Under the pieces are notes generated by a model, which saw only the letters and a program-made list of their open reading frames with translations, had not been told where the DNA came from and ran no database searches. The position numbers were made by a program, and so were the translations under genes. From contig CAJZBQ010000017.1 in assembly GCA_914767885.1 (NCBI GenBank), positions 434,001 to 498,000 on the forward strand: a stretch of DNA of 64,000 bases, written 5' to 3'. This DNA comes from Blepharisma stoltei (taxonomy: Eukaryota; Ciliophora; Heterotrichea; Heterotrichida; Blepharismidae). This document shows, piece after piece, positions 46,601-57,300 of this stretch. How positions within the stretch are numbered: position 1 is the first letter of the stretch; each line of letters begins with the position of its first letter.

Positions 46601-49600
46601 AACTCATTCATGGCTCTCCTTAAATTATCAAATTCTTTGGAGTGCGATAAATTCTTATTGTTTGATACCAATTCAATTGATTTTATAATGACATCAGAAA
46701 TTGCGTTTCTCAGCTCTTCTATATTTGGACTAAAAGTAATTTCATTTTTATATAGCTCAGCTTCTATAATGATAATAGGTTGATATTGCTTATTCAGACC
46801 TCTTTCTCTATTTGTATAGTCAAAAGTAATTGTCCCCACCATTTTTGTGGAAGTGGCTATACACAGCTTGATTTTTGAGTCAATAATATTATAATCACAG
46901 AGCTTCACAAACTTTGCTAGTCTTCTCAAATGAGTTCGAATAATGGCTTCATGAGTATATGGCATAGGCTTATTATACATATTTCCTATTAAAAATGCTT
47001 CTTCTTCCTCCAAATCGTCATGCAGCACATTGGTATTATTGGCTTTTCTAAAGCTCTCCATAGAGTTTTTGCATGATTCTCTTACATTTTCTTTACTCCC
47101 CTCCATAAGTGAACAAAACCATGCTGTTCGCTCATCTGGGGTGGTATTTTATTTTTATATATAAATTTATAGTAAATTTTTTTTCGAAAAATTAAAAATC
47201 CATTTTCGTAAAAAATTGAGAATTAAAATATAATTTATTTTGCAAATTTATGTTATAAAAATGCAAGGGCTTTCGCCCAAAAATAAAAATCTTTCCAATG
47301 GCTTTGCTCTCTCATAAATGAGGGGGAGGTAATGTTTTTTTCAATATCTTCCAGTTCCATTCTTCTTCTTTCCCTTCTAATTTCTTGATCTTCTACAAAT
47401 TCCTTGATACTTCTAACTCCCCCTCTCTGTGAGAGAGCAAAGCCATTGGAAAAATCCTTATTTTTTGGTTAAAAACTCCCCTCTGTGTGTGCGAAAAATT
47501 ATTTATGAAAAAAAATCGAAATATAAGTGACAATTAGTATAATGAAATCTGTTGAATTTTAAACAGATTACATTTTTAAAAAATATAAATTTAGCAAATT
47601 AAATTAATTTAATTCTCAATTTTTTTATGAAATTTTTTTTTTTTTTTTTACCAAAAAAATTTACTATAAAATTATATATCAATTTAAAAAAAATAAATTT
47701 TCCTTTCCGTGAACAAAAAAATTGTTTTATTCGCTTGCTGAGGGGGATAGGAAGAAATAAAATGGTAATGCCGACAGAAGTTGGATTCTGTACTGGTATG
47801 GCCCGCCCCGATGAAACTTGAAAAATACTTTTGAGTTAGGACTTCGGGTTTGGGGATACTTGCAGAAGAGGGGCAGCTAGCTCGCTTAATTTTTGAAAAT
47901 TTGGCAGCTATCTCTATTTTTTTTATAGGGTTAGCTGCCTTTTGTCAGCTAACTCACGGAACCCTATTAAAATAACAAACACACATTTTATAAATATCCT
48001 GTATTTTCTAACTTTAAAAAGCCGACAGGTTTTATATCCCACTTAGTATTTGCTTATCGAGACTAGCGGGGCATTCACAAGTGGTGGTACTATACTAGGG
48101 ATCGAATCCTTAAGTTAGGTGGGTTTACGCCAGATAGGAGGCTAGTATTTTATCCACTTATGGCCTTATAACACTTGACTTAATTTTTGATGCTTCTGAC
48201 CAAATCAAACCTTAAATCAATCATATCAAATTTCGATATCCTGTAGCATTGGTATCTGACTTCAAAAAATGACTCTCTTAGCTTATTATCTAATATAAAT
48301 AATTCCTGCTCTAAAAATTGTGCTCTCTCCCTCATCATAATTCTTCTCCTCATATTTTTCCACAGAGAAAAATCTTTCCACAATTTATATTGCTTAAAAA
48401 ATGCAATTTTTTTGAGCTTTTGGTACATTAACTCCCCCATTTAAATTGGAACAAATTTCTGTTTTACTTCTTTTTATCGAAATTTATTAATTTTTTTTTA
48501 TAGATTTAATCTAAAATTATTCGATTTAGTGCGAATTCTACCATGAGTTTTTTCCATAAATTAAGTCAAAAAAATTATTATTTTTCACCTATAATATTTC
48601 CTATTGAAAATTAGGGAGTAAGTATTCCCTTTCTCACTCTTCTAGTGTTAAAAATGAGATATCGCCATGGCTGAAATGGGTAATTCCACGAGAGCTTATA
48701 GTGAAATATTCATTTTGATTTCTTTCATTAAAGCTTACAAATTCCAAATCATAAGCATCTTGTCCACGGTTGCAGTACCAAAAATCGTCCCTGAGCTCCT
48801 GTGAATGTTTAATCAGCTGAAGAAATTCTAAAGGTGTAGGCATATTGCTTACTCCCCCCCCCCCTCCGTGAGCGAACAAAACCATTAGAAAAATCGCCAT
48901 TTTTTGACCAAAAACCCACCCTCCGTGTGAGTGAAAAAATTTTTTTTAATAGAAAAAATTTTAATGGAAAAAATTTTGATATATAAGTGATAATTAGTAT
49001 AATGAAATCTAGAGCTAATTCTGTTTAATTTTAAACAAATTGCGTTTTAAAACATAAATTTTGCAAATTAAATTAATATTTGCTTCCCAATTTTTGCAAA
49101 TTAGGATTTTTTTAAATTTCGAAAAAAATATTTTTTTATAAAATTTATATATAAATTTTTTTAAAAAAAAAAATTAACCCCCCTCCGTGAGCGAACAAAA
49201 TTTTTTTTGTTCGCTCACGGAGGGGGGGGGGGGAGTTTAGTTTTTCATTTCAGTTTTGAGAAAATGCAAATCGCCATGCAAATGTTTCTTGATGGAACGA
49301 GGGTTTCTTGAGGTTGATCTCATTCGTGAATGGCCAATTTCTTCTTGGGCTTTGATAGTGTCAAGAAATGGGGTTTGTGAACGTTCCATGCCTGTGCGAT
49401 CTGTTTTAAGAGGTGAAGAAAGGTTATTACGGAGAATTGAAGGGATTGGCTCGAGCTTTTCACGCTTTTTCATTTGAGAAACTGAACGTGTTTCTTGTAA
49501 GTTAAGTTTTGGGACAAGAGTAGGGAGAGGACGTAGACGCTCTGTACTTGGGTTTCGTGGGATTTTCTGATGGAATTTTAAGCCAATTTCTGTGGCAATA

Positions 49601-49638
49601 AGACGCTTGGCGAGTCTTTTCTTAAGGTCTTCAGACAT
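34676..49638 (-). CDS. Axonemal dynein heavy chain, inner-arm (single-headed) type
   Basis: Motor subunit of an axonemal dynein, over 4000 residues once inserts are removed. From the N-terminus: unique start (MSEDLKKRLAKRLIATEIG); tail with YFTISSRGITHFSHGD, EEWEREYL and FFKQYKLWKDFSLWK; linker (EEYLDKKRRIFSRFFFISNEEL, SYSPVRRKDWILRTPTQIV); AAA1 P-loop GPAGTGKTESTKDLAK with CLDEFNRI; AAA2 GPAISGKTECYK with WIIFDGPVDSLWIENMN; AAA3 GPTGVGKSVL; AAA4 GLSGSGKQSL; stalk coiled coil (38.2-39.5 kb); AAA5/6; WIVLQNCHLAKSWM; C-terminal domain to TAA at 34676-34678. Many Trp codons are TGA. All four P-loops are intact. Inserts are listed separately: six F1 copies, one F3, short IESs of 92, 51 and about 74 bp, and one composite; all but the first N-terminal junction rejoin in frame. 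At 49241-49245 a T5 run appears one base short. The single-headed inner-arm type is judged from overall motifs. Confidence 0.95.
35511..35850. mobile_element. F1 MITE-like IES in dynein (C-terminal region)
   Basis: Between TTA triplets at 35508-35510 and 35851-35853. The right end carries an extra CTAAG after GGGGG. Excision gives ..VDEIAKQILEILPRPLL in frame. Confidence 0.88.
40299..40648. mobile_element. F1 MITE-like IES in dynein (between AAA3 and AAA4)
   Basis: TAA at 40296-40298 and 40649-40651; canonical ends and interior. Excision joins ..CFRKNISL to DELDEVSPKLFGDF in frame. Confidence 0.95.
43020..43111. other. 92-bp IES in dynein AAA1
   Basis: ATA at 43017-43019 and 43109-43111. 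Removal joins ..QSMGVF to ITMNPDYVGRTELP, exactly the conserved dynein sequence. The insert is AT-rich with stops. Confidence 0.9.
44030..44080. other. 51-bp IES in the dynein linker
   Basis: TA at 44028-44029 and 44079-44080. Removal joins ..GEGEVIYPL to KNHIFLPRNTKIKSRVEDWL in frame, matching the expected spacing between the EGE motif and VE-WL of other dyneins. Other TA pairs do not keep the frame. Confidence 0.7.
45897..46272. mobile_element. F1 MITE-like IES in the dynein tail
   Basis: TTA at 45894-45896 and 46273-46275. Full-length, near-canonical copy in inverted orientation relative to the one at 24159. Excision gives ..KTVEIEVLSNTIKRYKK in frame. Confidence 0.94.
46360..46433. other. 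Putative 74-bp IES in the dynein tail
   Basis: The frame ending ..DYLKGNIKEYICL and the frame starting VMKKAHLGSLDNQH are offset by two. Removing the AT-rich segment between TA at 46358-46359 and TA at 46432-46433 joins them. Smaller TA pairs would also restore the frame, so the exact edge is uncertain. Confidence 0.55.
47096..47330. mobile_element. Shortened F1 MITE-like IES in the dynein tail
   Basis: Left TTA-CTCCCCTCCATAAGTGAAC; right TGAGGGGGAG-G-TAA. Excision at TA gives ..ELEDIEKNIKENVRES in frame. 235 bp. Confidence 0.88.
47417..47747. mobile_element. F1 MITE nested in the composite dynein IES
   Basis: TAA (47414-47416) then CTCCCCCTCTCTGTGAG; right end TTGCTGAGGGGGA then TA (47748-47749). 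Interior F1 core present. 331 bp. Confidence 0.85.
48040..48172 (-). other. tRNA-like / SINE-like segment inside the composite IES
   Basis: On the minus strand the GC-rich core reads AGTGGATAAAATACTAGCCT, then CCTATCTGGCG, and about 20 nt later AAGGATTCGATCCCTAG. The order and spacing resemble the D-arm, anticodon-arm (CTCCTAT loop) and T-arm/B-box of a degenerate tRNA, as in tRNA-derived SINEs. The stems do not pair well, so it is not a functional tRNA. Confidence 0.35.
48432..48618. mobile_element. Short F3 element in the dynein tail
   Basis: TAA at 48429-48431 and 48619-48621; left CTCCCCCATTTAAATTGGAAC, right AAATTAGGGAG. Same family as the 769-bp copy in the SK channel gene but only 187 bp. 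Excision gives ..EEWEREYLMYQKLKK in frame, a conserved dynein sequence. Confidence 0.9.
48852..49236. mobile_element. F1 MITE-like IES near the dynein N-terminus
   Basis: TTA at 48849-48851 and 49237-49239; full-length canonical copy with a run of twelve G before the right AG. Downstream coding resumes ..LSNMPTPLEFLQL; upstream ..FLKTEMK. The frames differ by one base unless the neighbouring T5 run (49241-49245) is six long. Confidence 0.92.
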
Positions 49639-49818
49639 GTATTAATATGAAGAATGGATTAATGCAAACAGAGGAAAATGATTTTTAAGAGTCTTGGGTA
49701 AAAAATTAGAAGAAAATAGACGTAAAGCTTAAAGAATAGGCAATAATTGTATAAATTACGTTAAAATAGAGTATCTATTATTATTATTTAAATTTATTTG
49801 AAATTGATAATTTAAGCG

Positions 49819-52800
49819 CTATATTTGTTCTGTATTCATATCCAAAATTGTCGGCAATATTGAGAACCTTCTAAGATTGGTAATTTGATTATTTAAATAT
49901 GGCAAATAGTAGCAAAAATATAAGAGGCATAAAGCAGCAGAATAAATAATTGTGGTATCTATAATAATATTCAAATGACTATCTATGATATTTTTTGAAT
50001 CCTCATCAGCAATCTGAAACTCTATCCCAAGTTCTGTTTGAACTTCACTAATTTTAGCCAAAAAATAAGCCATCAAATCGCTAGGCCATAAACTGGTCTG
50101 CTCAGATACATCTTCAATGTCAAATATTACAGTATTAATCGAGGCTTCTGTTCCGTATTTTAATAAATCTAGGGTTGAGTTGTAGCTTTCATAGAGCTTC
50201 TTAATCAAACTTTGTGACATTAAATCTTTAAAACCTTGCTGCCTAACTTCTATGTTATGCCTTAATAAAGAGCTAGAAGTTAATGCAAGCATCACGTGCG
50301 AATTAGAAAAGTCATAATATTCAGGGAAATTCAAAATAAAATAAGGCTGATATAAATCTCGTGCAAAGATGTTCATTCTTGATATTAATGATCTCCGGGA
50401 GTTAAAGTTGCTTAAAAGTTTCGGCCTGTTTATCATTAAGCGTTCACATTGGGGATAAAGATACAAAGAAATCAAAAAATAATAAGATGTGGCAATTGCA
50501 AAAAAAATCATAAGTCTTCAAGTGTAATTTAGATATAAAGATGCTTTAACATGCCTTGCTTCATCGAGACGATTCTGCCTCGTCCTTATTGAAGTATCGA
50601 TATTATAGTCAATGCTATGAATAATCATTAATCTTTCAATGCAAGAAAGTTTGAGCCTTGACAATGAATACTGAGCATTATTTAACACAAAATTTCAAAA
50701 TTGGTCATGCTTTTTTGAAACAAGAATTATAAATCCAATAATAATAACTACCAAAACTGCAAGTGCAACAAATCCTACAATCAACAATGCATTTATTATG
50801 CTTCCATTTCTCTTTACTCTATCTATTTCACAATCTTCTATTCCTTGCATAGTAAAATTTGTATAGTCGTAAGCAAACCCTAGGCCATTAATAACTAAGA
50901 ATTTGCAGTGGTCTTTATAATTTTTTCCTAATTTTACATCTGAAATCATATTTTTTCCCTATCTTAAGATTACATGGAATATAAATTCCCCAATCACATC
51001 ATAAAGATTTCGAAACGACCGTTTGGTGCTTTCTCCGTCAAATACCCATAACGGAACTAAAGGCTTATAAAGAATATCAGCAGCAGAGCAGTAGCTTCAC
51101 TGCTCAAAGTCTCGCAAAATGTCATTTTCTATCCTATCTAGATCATAAATAAGATTTTCAAAAGCATTTATTTGGTTTATTTGTATTTCTTTAGAAATAT
51201 TCATTAAAATCATTCTATCAAGAGTCCTTGCTATGTCAGCTGAAATATCTAGGTCATATAAAAGGTCACCTACAAGCTTAAATGAGCTCAAGGAAGTAGA
51301 ATAAGAAACATCGCTTATCATATAGCCTAAGATGGCAGAAACTGTAGTAATCACAGACAAAATCACTGCAAAAAGAACTCATTGCAGTACCCTGATTCTT
51401 TTTTTGGTATTTAGCAGTATTTTTTTGGCATGGACTAATTAGAAATTACTAGATTTTATTGAAAATCCACTAAAATGTTCAAAGGATATTGATTTATCAG
51501 AGCGAGTTTTTTCCTCATCGTTGCTTTTTATAAAAGTATTATCAATTGAGCGTGTGAAGTCAGTCTCGGTTTTTTCATATGATTTCATAGTAAGGGATAT
51601 ATCCTGTGATTGTTGGAATTTTACTTCAAAATTCTTCGGCTTTGCTTTTACTTCTTCTTGAAAGGTGCATTCGGTAGCTTGCATGGTTTGCATTGAGTCG
51701 CCTTGTTCTTGATCTTGGTTTTCTAGCCACTTTTTTAATTCTTTATCGTTGTGTATGATTACTAGCTGATCAATTTCTTTTGACATTACTGCTGTTTTCA
51801 ATTTAATTAAGGCTACTTCTGAGTTATTCAGAGGCAGCATAAAAGGCTCATTCACTTCGAGACTTTCATAGTGCAGCTGTGGCAATAAATCGGATATTTT
51901 TTTATTAATAAGAAATTTTTCTTGCAGTCCTAAATAATAAGGAAACAATTCTGAGTGACTAGTTATGATCCCTTCTTCTGAAATATAATTATTTGGATTG
52001 AGTTTAATATTCAAATAAAAAAATCACCCTATATATGTAATTTATAAAATTATTTTTCTCATAAAAGAATTTAAATTAATAAAGAATAAGTGCAATCTGC
52101 CTGCTAGTAGCTTTTGGCTTAAACGATACCAAAAAATAAAGAAAATTATGAAAAGCCGTTAGCTTAACCAATACACTGCACTCTATCATAAAGCCTTTTT
52201 GGTCTAAAAGGCAGAGGTTTTTATGGTCCATAACATCAATTGCATCACAATTTTCAACAAAGTTTCTCATCTGTGTATCGTGATTAAGATCATAAGGCTG
52301 AGGAATGAAGGAATTAAAAGGTGTTTCAAGGGCATTTGTTAAAGAAATTTTTAAAATATGCGTTGCTTTTTCGTTTAAATACACAATTTTTCCAAACGAG
52401 TCGTCCAAACATGAGACTAATATCGTAGCTACATCTTTTCCATATTTTTCTAAACTTTGCTCTTGGGATCTTTTATTATATAAGCTCATGCCATTTTTTT
52501 TCCTTTTAATTATTTCAGCTTGTTCTTGATTATTATAAATATTTTCAAGGTAGCTGGCATATATTTCAAATGCTTCTAAATTTTTATATCTGTCGACCAG
52601 ATTTTTGTAGCCTTTTTTAATTCCTCTTGCAGAGTCTGATACACGATCTACTAAATTAATTATTTTTTTGATACGAGGATGCGTTGAATAAAACTCAGAC
52701 TGTAGCTCAATTATCATATAGCATAATACTTCATCTTGATTTTTTAACTTATTGTAATCCTTTAAATAATCCAAATAGCCTGTATCAGGAAATTCTTTAC

Positions 52801-54151
52801 ATTTCCTCATAGTAAGCCATCAAAAAAGCCTCCATTCTTGGGCTTCTGCTTCAAACGAAGATTCATATTTTTTTATTTTCGCAAGCTTAACTCTTGCTAG
52901 TCTTTCATCTTTTACCACAAAAACACAGAAATTAAACTCCCATATCACAAAAAGTTTATCCTTTTGAAAATGATGCAGTTTTGAAAAAATTTTGAAAAGT
53001 TCCAAAGTTTCCAATTTTTCAGCTAAATTTTCATTTGTTAATAAATGCCTATATTTTCTTTCGAACTCGAACTGATTATGGGGAAACGATGTTATTTTTT
53101 GAAGATTTTTGGTTTTTTTATTGACAAATCAAAGAACTGCAAATAAGACCATAGGCTGTAAAAAGATATTAAAAATGACTATGATAAGTGCACTGTCCAT
53201 TATTCTCCCAAATATGAAAATCAAAGATAATACGGATAATGTCATCATTTTTCAAGCTTGAATAGAATTCGCAATCTGATTAAAATAATCCAAACATAAA
53301 ATTCCTTGAAGCCCAAGATAGAAGGAATATAAAAAGACCATAATTTGATGAAAATCTACATTATAATCTCCAAAAATCACATAAGAAACACAGATTAAAA
53401 TATAAAACAGCCGTCTTTGTACATCTAATTTTACAGTTGATCTTGCCTTTATATTTACTCTATGATGTGAATGATTAATATCAGATGTAAAATTTTCTGA
53501 AGAGAAATTTATAAAAACTATTGATAATAAGCAGCTAGCTCCAAGTACAAATCCTAGCGCCCCATAATCTAGCTCACTTGCTTTAATTGATCCCTCATAT
53601 TCAATTATTGTGCTCCGATTAATCGTTGAGTATTTTATTACTAATAGAAACATCATCACACTTGGAACAAGGCAAATTGTAGTCAAAGATAAAGCAATTT
53701 TTCGGGTCAAAATCACAAATAGCGATGGTATTTCTTTTTTTAAGTAAAAAGATATTCCGAATACCATAAAAGTTAGAAAACAGATCCCTACGAGTGACAG
53801 TGTACCATAAAAGCAAAAAGTCATGCTATAAGTTCTTGCGCAAATTTGATCATAGCTGATATATCCGATATATTGCCAAATCGGCATATATGATGATCAG
53901 CCTGATATTGTAAGTTTAGGATGTCATGCAATTGAAGCCAGCTGCAAAACTAGGATCAAATTTATAAAAATTTCATTGAAAATCTGAACTCTAACTTTCG
54001 TTTTTCTGCTGTATTTAGGTTTAAAGACCTTTCCAAAGAACCCAAAAAAATAGTTTTTAAATTTGTTTGAAAAGAGATTTTGAGAAAAAAACTCATCGTT
54101 TCCTTTTATTTCCTTTGAAATTGAGTCTTCATTGTCTAAAATTGTGATCAT
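49819..54151 (-). CDS. PAS-containing TmcB-like multi-pass membrane protein, paralog 1
   Basis: About 1400 residues after removing two 15-nt introns (51435-51449, 50959-50973) and a 102-bp IES (pointer ATA at 51983-51985 and 52085-52087). N-terminal half: basic start, then about six hydrophobic segments (e.g. TFCFYGTLSLVGICFLTFMV). Middle: helical repeats (FEFERKYRHLLTNENLAEKL; FEIYASYLENIYNNQEQAEI) and a PAS-like domain (GKIVYLNEKATHILKISL, then FIPQPYD). After a second PAS-like segment come further TM helices (VITTVSAILGYMISDVS; IGFIILVSKKHDQF) and a C-terminal TM pair. The layout matches the large TmcB/TmcC ('tiny macrocysts') PAS membrane proteins expanded in ciliates; the biochemical role is unknown, sensing is inferred from the PAS domain. 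Trp by TGA throughout. ATG 54149-54151. Its 3' end is 180 bp upstream of the dynein start. Confidence 0.8.
50959..50973 (-). other. 15-nt intron (paralog 1), position shared by all three paralogs
   Basis: GTAATCTTAAGATAG, A at position 10. Splicing joins ..GEFIFH to GKNMISDVKL; unspliced there is a TAG. The same position is interrupted in paralogs 2 and 3. Confidence 0.93.
51435..51449 (-). other. 15-nt intron (paralog 1 only)
   Basis: GTAATTTCTAATTAG, A at position 10. Splicing gives ..FSIKSIHAKKILLN; unspliced there is a TAA. Paralog 2 has no intron at this point. Confidence 0.92.
51986..52087. other. 102-bp IES in the second PAS-like region (paralog 1)
   Basis: ATA at 51983-51985 and 52085-52087 flank an AT-rich segment with stops. 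Excision joins ..TSRQIALI to SEEGIITSHSELFP, colinear with paralog 2. Confidence 0.82.
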
Positions 54152-54335
54152 TTTATAAAATTGATTTTCGATATAATCTAAAAAGGTAAAAATGAGTTGT
54201 GAATTATTTATGAAGTTTTATATGATGCTAATTAACGTAATAAATTCTTGCTATACATTTAATGTATTTTTTGAATATCTATAATTATAAGAAAAATATA
54301 TTCTATGAACAATTAAAATATATTTATTACAAATC

Positions 54336-57300
54336 TTATTCGGGTTCCATTGGCAAAATTGTTGAAAGTATTGAGAAGCGGTTAAGCTGCTTTACTTGTT
54401 TATTCAAATATGGTAAATAATAGCAAAAGAATAATGCACACATTGTTACTGAATAAGCTGCGGTTGTATATACAATTGAATTTAGTCTCTCTTTTATAAG
54501 ATCCTTGGAATCACGATCTGCCAATTCAAACTCATAGCTTATTTCATTTTGAATTATTACTACATCTGCAAGCAATGCAAAAGCAGAGGCAGTAGGTAAA
54601 AATTTGTAATATCCTTGATTCTCACAATCGTCAATAATTGAATTAATAGCAGCTTCTGATCCATATTTAAGAATTTCGCTACTGGATTCCACACTTTCGT
54701 AAATTTTTTCTTCTAATTCTGATGACATTAATTCTCTCAATTCGCTTTCTCTAAGCTCTTTATGTTTTAATTTGATAATATTTTCAGCGTCTCTAACCAT
54801 TGTTCAAGCATTTGCAAATTCAAAATAGTGAGGCATCCGGAATTCTATATAATGAGCAAGTATTTCTCTAGAAAACATTGATAATCTTCTTAGATTTGAC
54901 CGTCTTATGTTAAAGTTGCTGAGAAGCTTTGGGCGGTTTATCATTAAAGTTTCGCAATTTGGATATAAGTAGCAGTATATTAAAAGATAATAAGAAGCAG
55001 CAATTGCAAAAAAAATCATAACTCTTCAAATATAATGCAAGTAAATAGAAGTTCTTACTTTTCGTTTTGTGCGGCTTCCCAATATATCAATGCTCAACTC
55101 GGAGTTATAATCTATTCCATGAATGAGTATAAGCCTATCAGCAGCTGAACTTTTGAGTTTAGCTAGTGCCCACTGTGCATTATTTAAAATAAAATTCCAA
55201 AACTCATCATGCTTTTGGGAAACCAAAATAATGTATCCAATAATTACTAAAACTAGTATGCCAAGTGTAATAAATCCACATATTAGCAGAATGTTTATAT
55301 TTTTTCCAGTATTTTTCACTCGTTCCATTTCACAATTAACTATTCCATCCATTGTCGAATTTGCATGATTAAAAAGATTTCCTATGCCATTAAGAAAAAT
55401 AAATCTGACATAATTAAGATAGTATTCTTTTTCTGAAACTGCCTTAATCATACTTTTGCACTGTATAGAAATTACATTTAAAATTATTTCTGATACTGCG
55501 TCATATAAATTTGAGTATTTTACTCTAGGCTCAATTTCATCATAATATATTAAAGGGATAATAGAATTTGTCACGATATCTGCGCTTGAGCAATAGCTCC
55601 ACTGGTCAAAATCTTCAAAAATGGTTCCTTGAACAGTTTCTAAGTCTGTGATTAAATTTATTAAATCGTCAATTGATTTCTTGAATTGCTCAGGAGTAGA
55701 ATCTGGCAAGATGACTACTCTGTCGATAATTCTTGCTAAGTCTGCGGAAAGTCCAAGATTATACAAAAGCTGGCCTAGGTCTTTAAAGGAACTCAGAGAC
55801 GTCGTATATGACACATCAGTTATCATATACCCTAAAATTGCTCCAACAGTTACAATAACTGACGACATCTAATTTTTTCTTACCACAAGGAATAGCACAA
55901 CTTGCAGAACTCTTATTTTTCTTTTAGACTCTACTAGCAGCATTTTAGCCTGATTAGGAAGTTTATATCCTACTGATGATTTCGAATGGTCTTCCGTAAG
56001 TGATTTTTTGTCTTGGCTCCTGCAAGAGTTTAATAATTCTTTTGTTTGGACCATATCATTATTAGTTAAATATTCTGTTTCAACTTTATCAAAAGATTTG
56101 CCTGAAAGAGAGAAATTACTGACTGAGTGGTATCTCACTTGCATGCCTCTTCTTTTAATATCCATATCAGATTGAGTTTGGTCATAATCACAAGTAACAT
56201 CTTGGTCTGCAAAATAGGCTAATTGGTCCTGGTCAATCCCTTCTTTTCAGTTTTTTATTTCTTGTTGATCGTGAATGATAATTAACTCATGTATTGCTGT
56301 TGACTTAATTTCTCTAATTTTATGAATAAAAGCAAGTTCCCCATCATTAAAAGGGAGGATCCAAGGCTCATAGTCTTGCATTTTATTTATTTCTAAAACA
56401 GGGACTACAGTTGACAAGTTTTGGCCTTTTAAGCTTTTTGATTCTGAGCCGATATAAAAAGGAAACAGCTCACTCCTCCCCCTCCGTGAGCAAACAAAAA
56501 TATTTTGTTCGCTCACAGAGGGGTTATTTTTTTTTTAAAAAAATTTATATATAAATTTTATAGAAAAAATGTTTTTCGAAATTTTAAAAAAATCCTAATT
56601 CGCAAAAATTGGAAAGCAAATATTAATTTAATTTATAAAATTTATGTTTAAAACGCAATTTGTTTAAAATAGACAGAATTAGCTCGAGAATTTATTATAA
56701 TAATATCACTTATATATCAAATTTTTTTTCCATAAAAAATTTTTGTTCGCTACAGATGGGTTTTTGGGCAAAAAATAGGGATTTTTCTAACGGTTTTTTT
56801 GTTCACTCACGGAGGGGGAGCCAGAATGCCCAGTGATGAGTCCTTCATCCGAAATTATTGCAATTTCGCGTGAAGTTTTCCTTTGTTCAAAAGAAATCAG
56901 AAAATATGCACAGTTATGGAAAGCTGTCAACTTTATTAAAAAGTTACATTCAACTAAATGTCCTTCAACATTTTGGAAAAATAAATATTTGTGTGAAACA
57001 AGATCAATCGTGCTGCTATTGAATACAAAATCTTTAATTGATTTCAAGTGGCAAACATCAAAAGGTTGTGGAATGAAATTTAATAGAGAAGTGCCAATTA
57101 TATTTCCAATTGATGTTTTTAAGAGCCGAGATGCTTTTTCGTTGAGATGCATGATATTGCAAAATGAGTCGTCGGAGCATGACACTAGGATTGTTGGCAC
57201 GTCTTTTCCATAATTTTCTAATTTTTTTATATCGTTGTGCTGATTATAGAAATTTATTCCATTTTTTTTTCCGAGTTATTATGTTTGCTTCTTCATGGTC

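Larger units (their letters stand above)
47404..48186. other. Composite IES in dynein: GC-rich insert plus nested F1 MITE
   Basis: Imperfect direct repeats TTGATACTTCT (47404-47414) and TTGATGCTTCT (48187-48197) flank 783 bp. Both encode the same residues, so excision joins ..FDLVRSIK to EFVEDQEIRRE in frame. Inside are an F1 element (47417-47747) right next to the left repeat and a GC-rich core (about 47750-48186). Confidence 0.85.
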
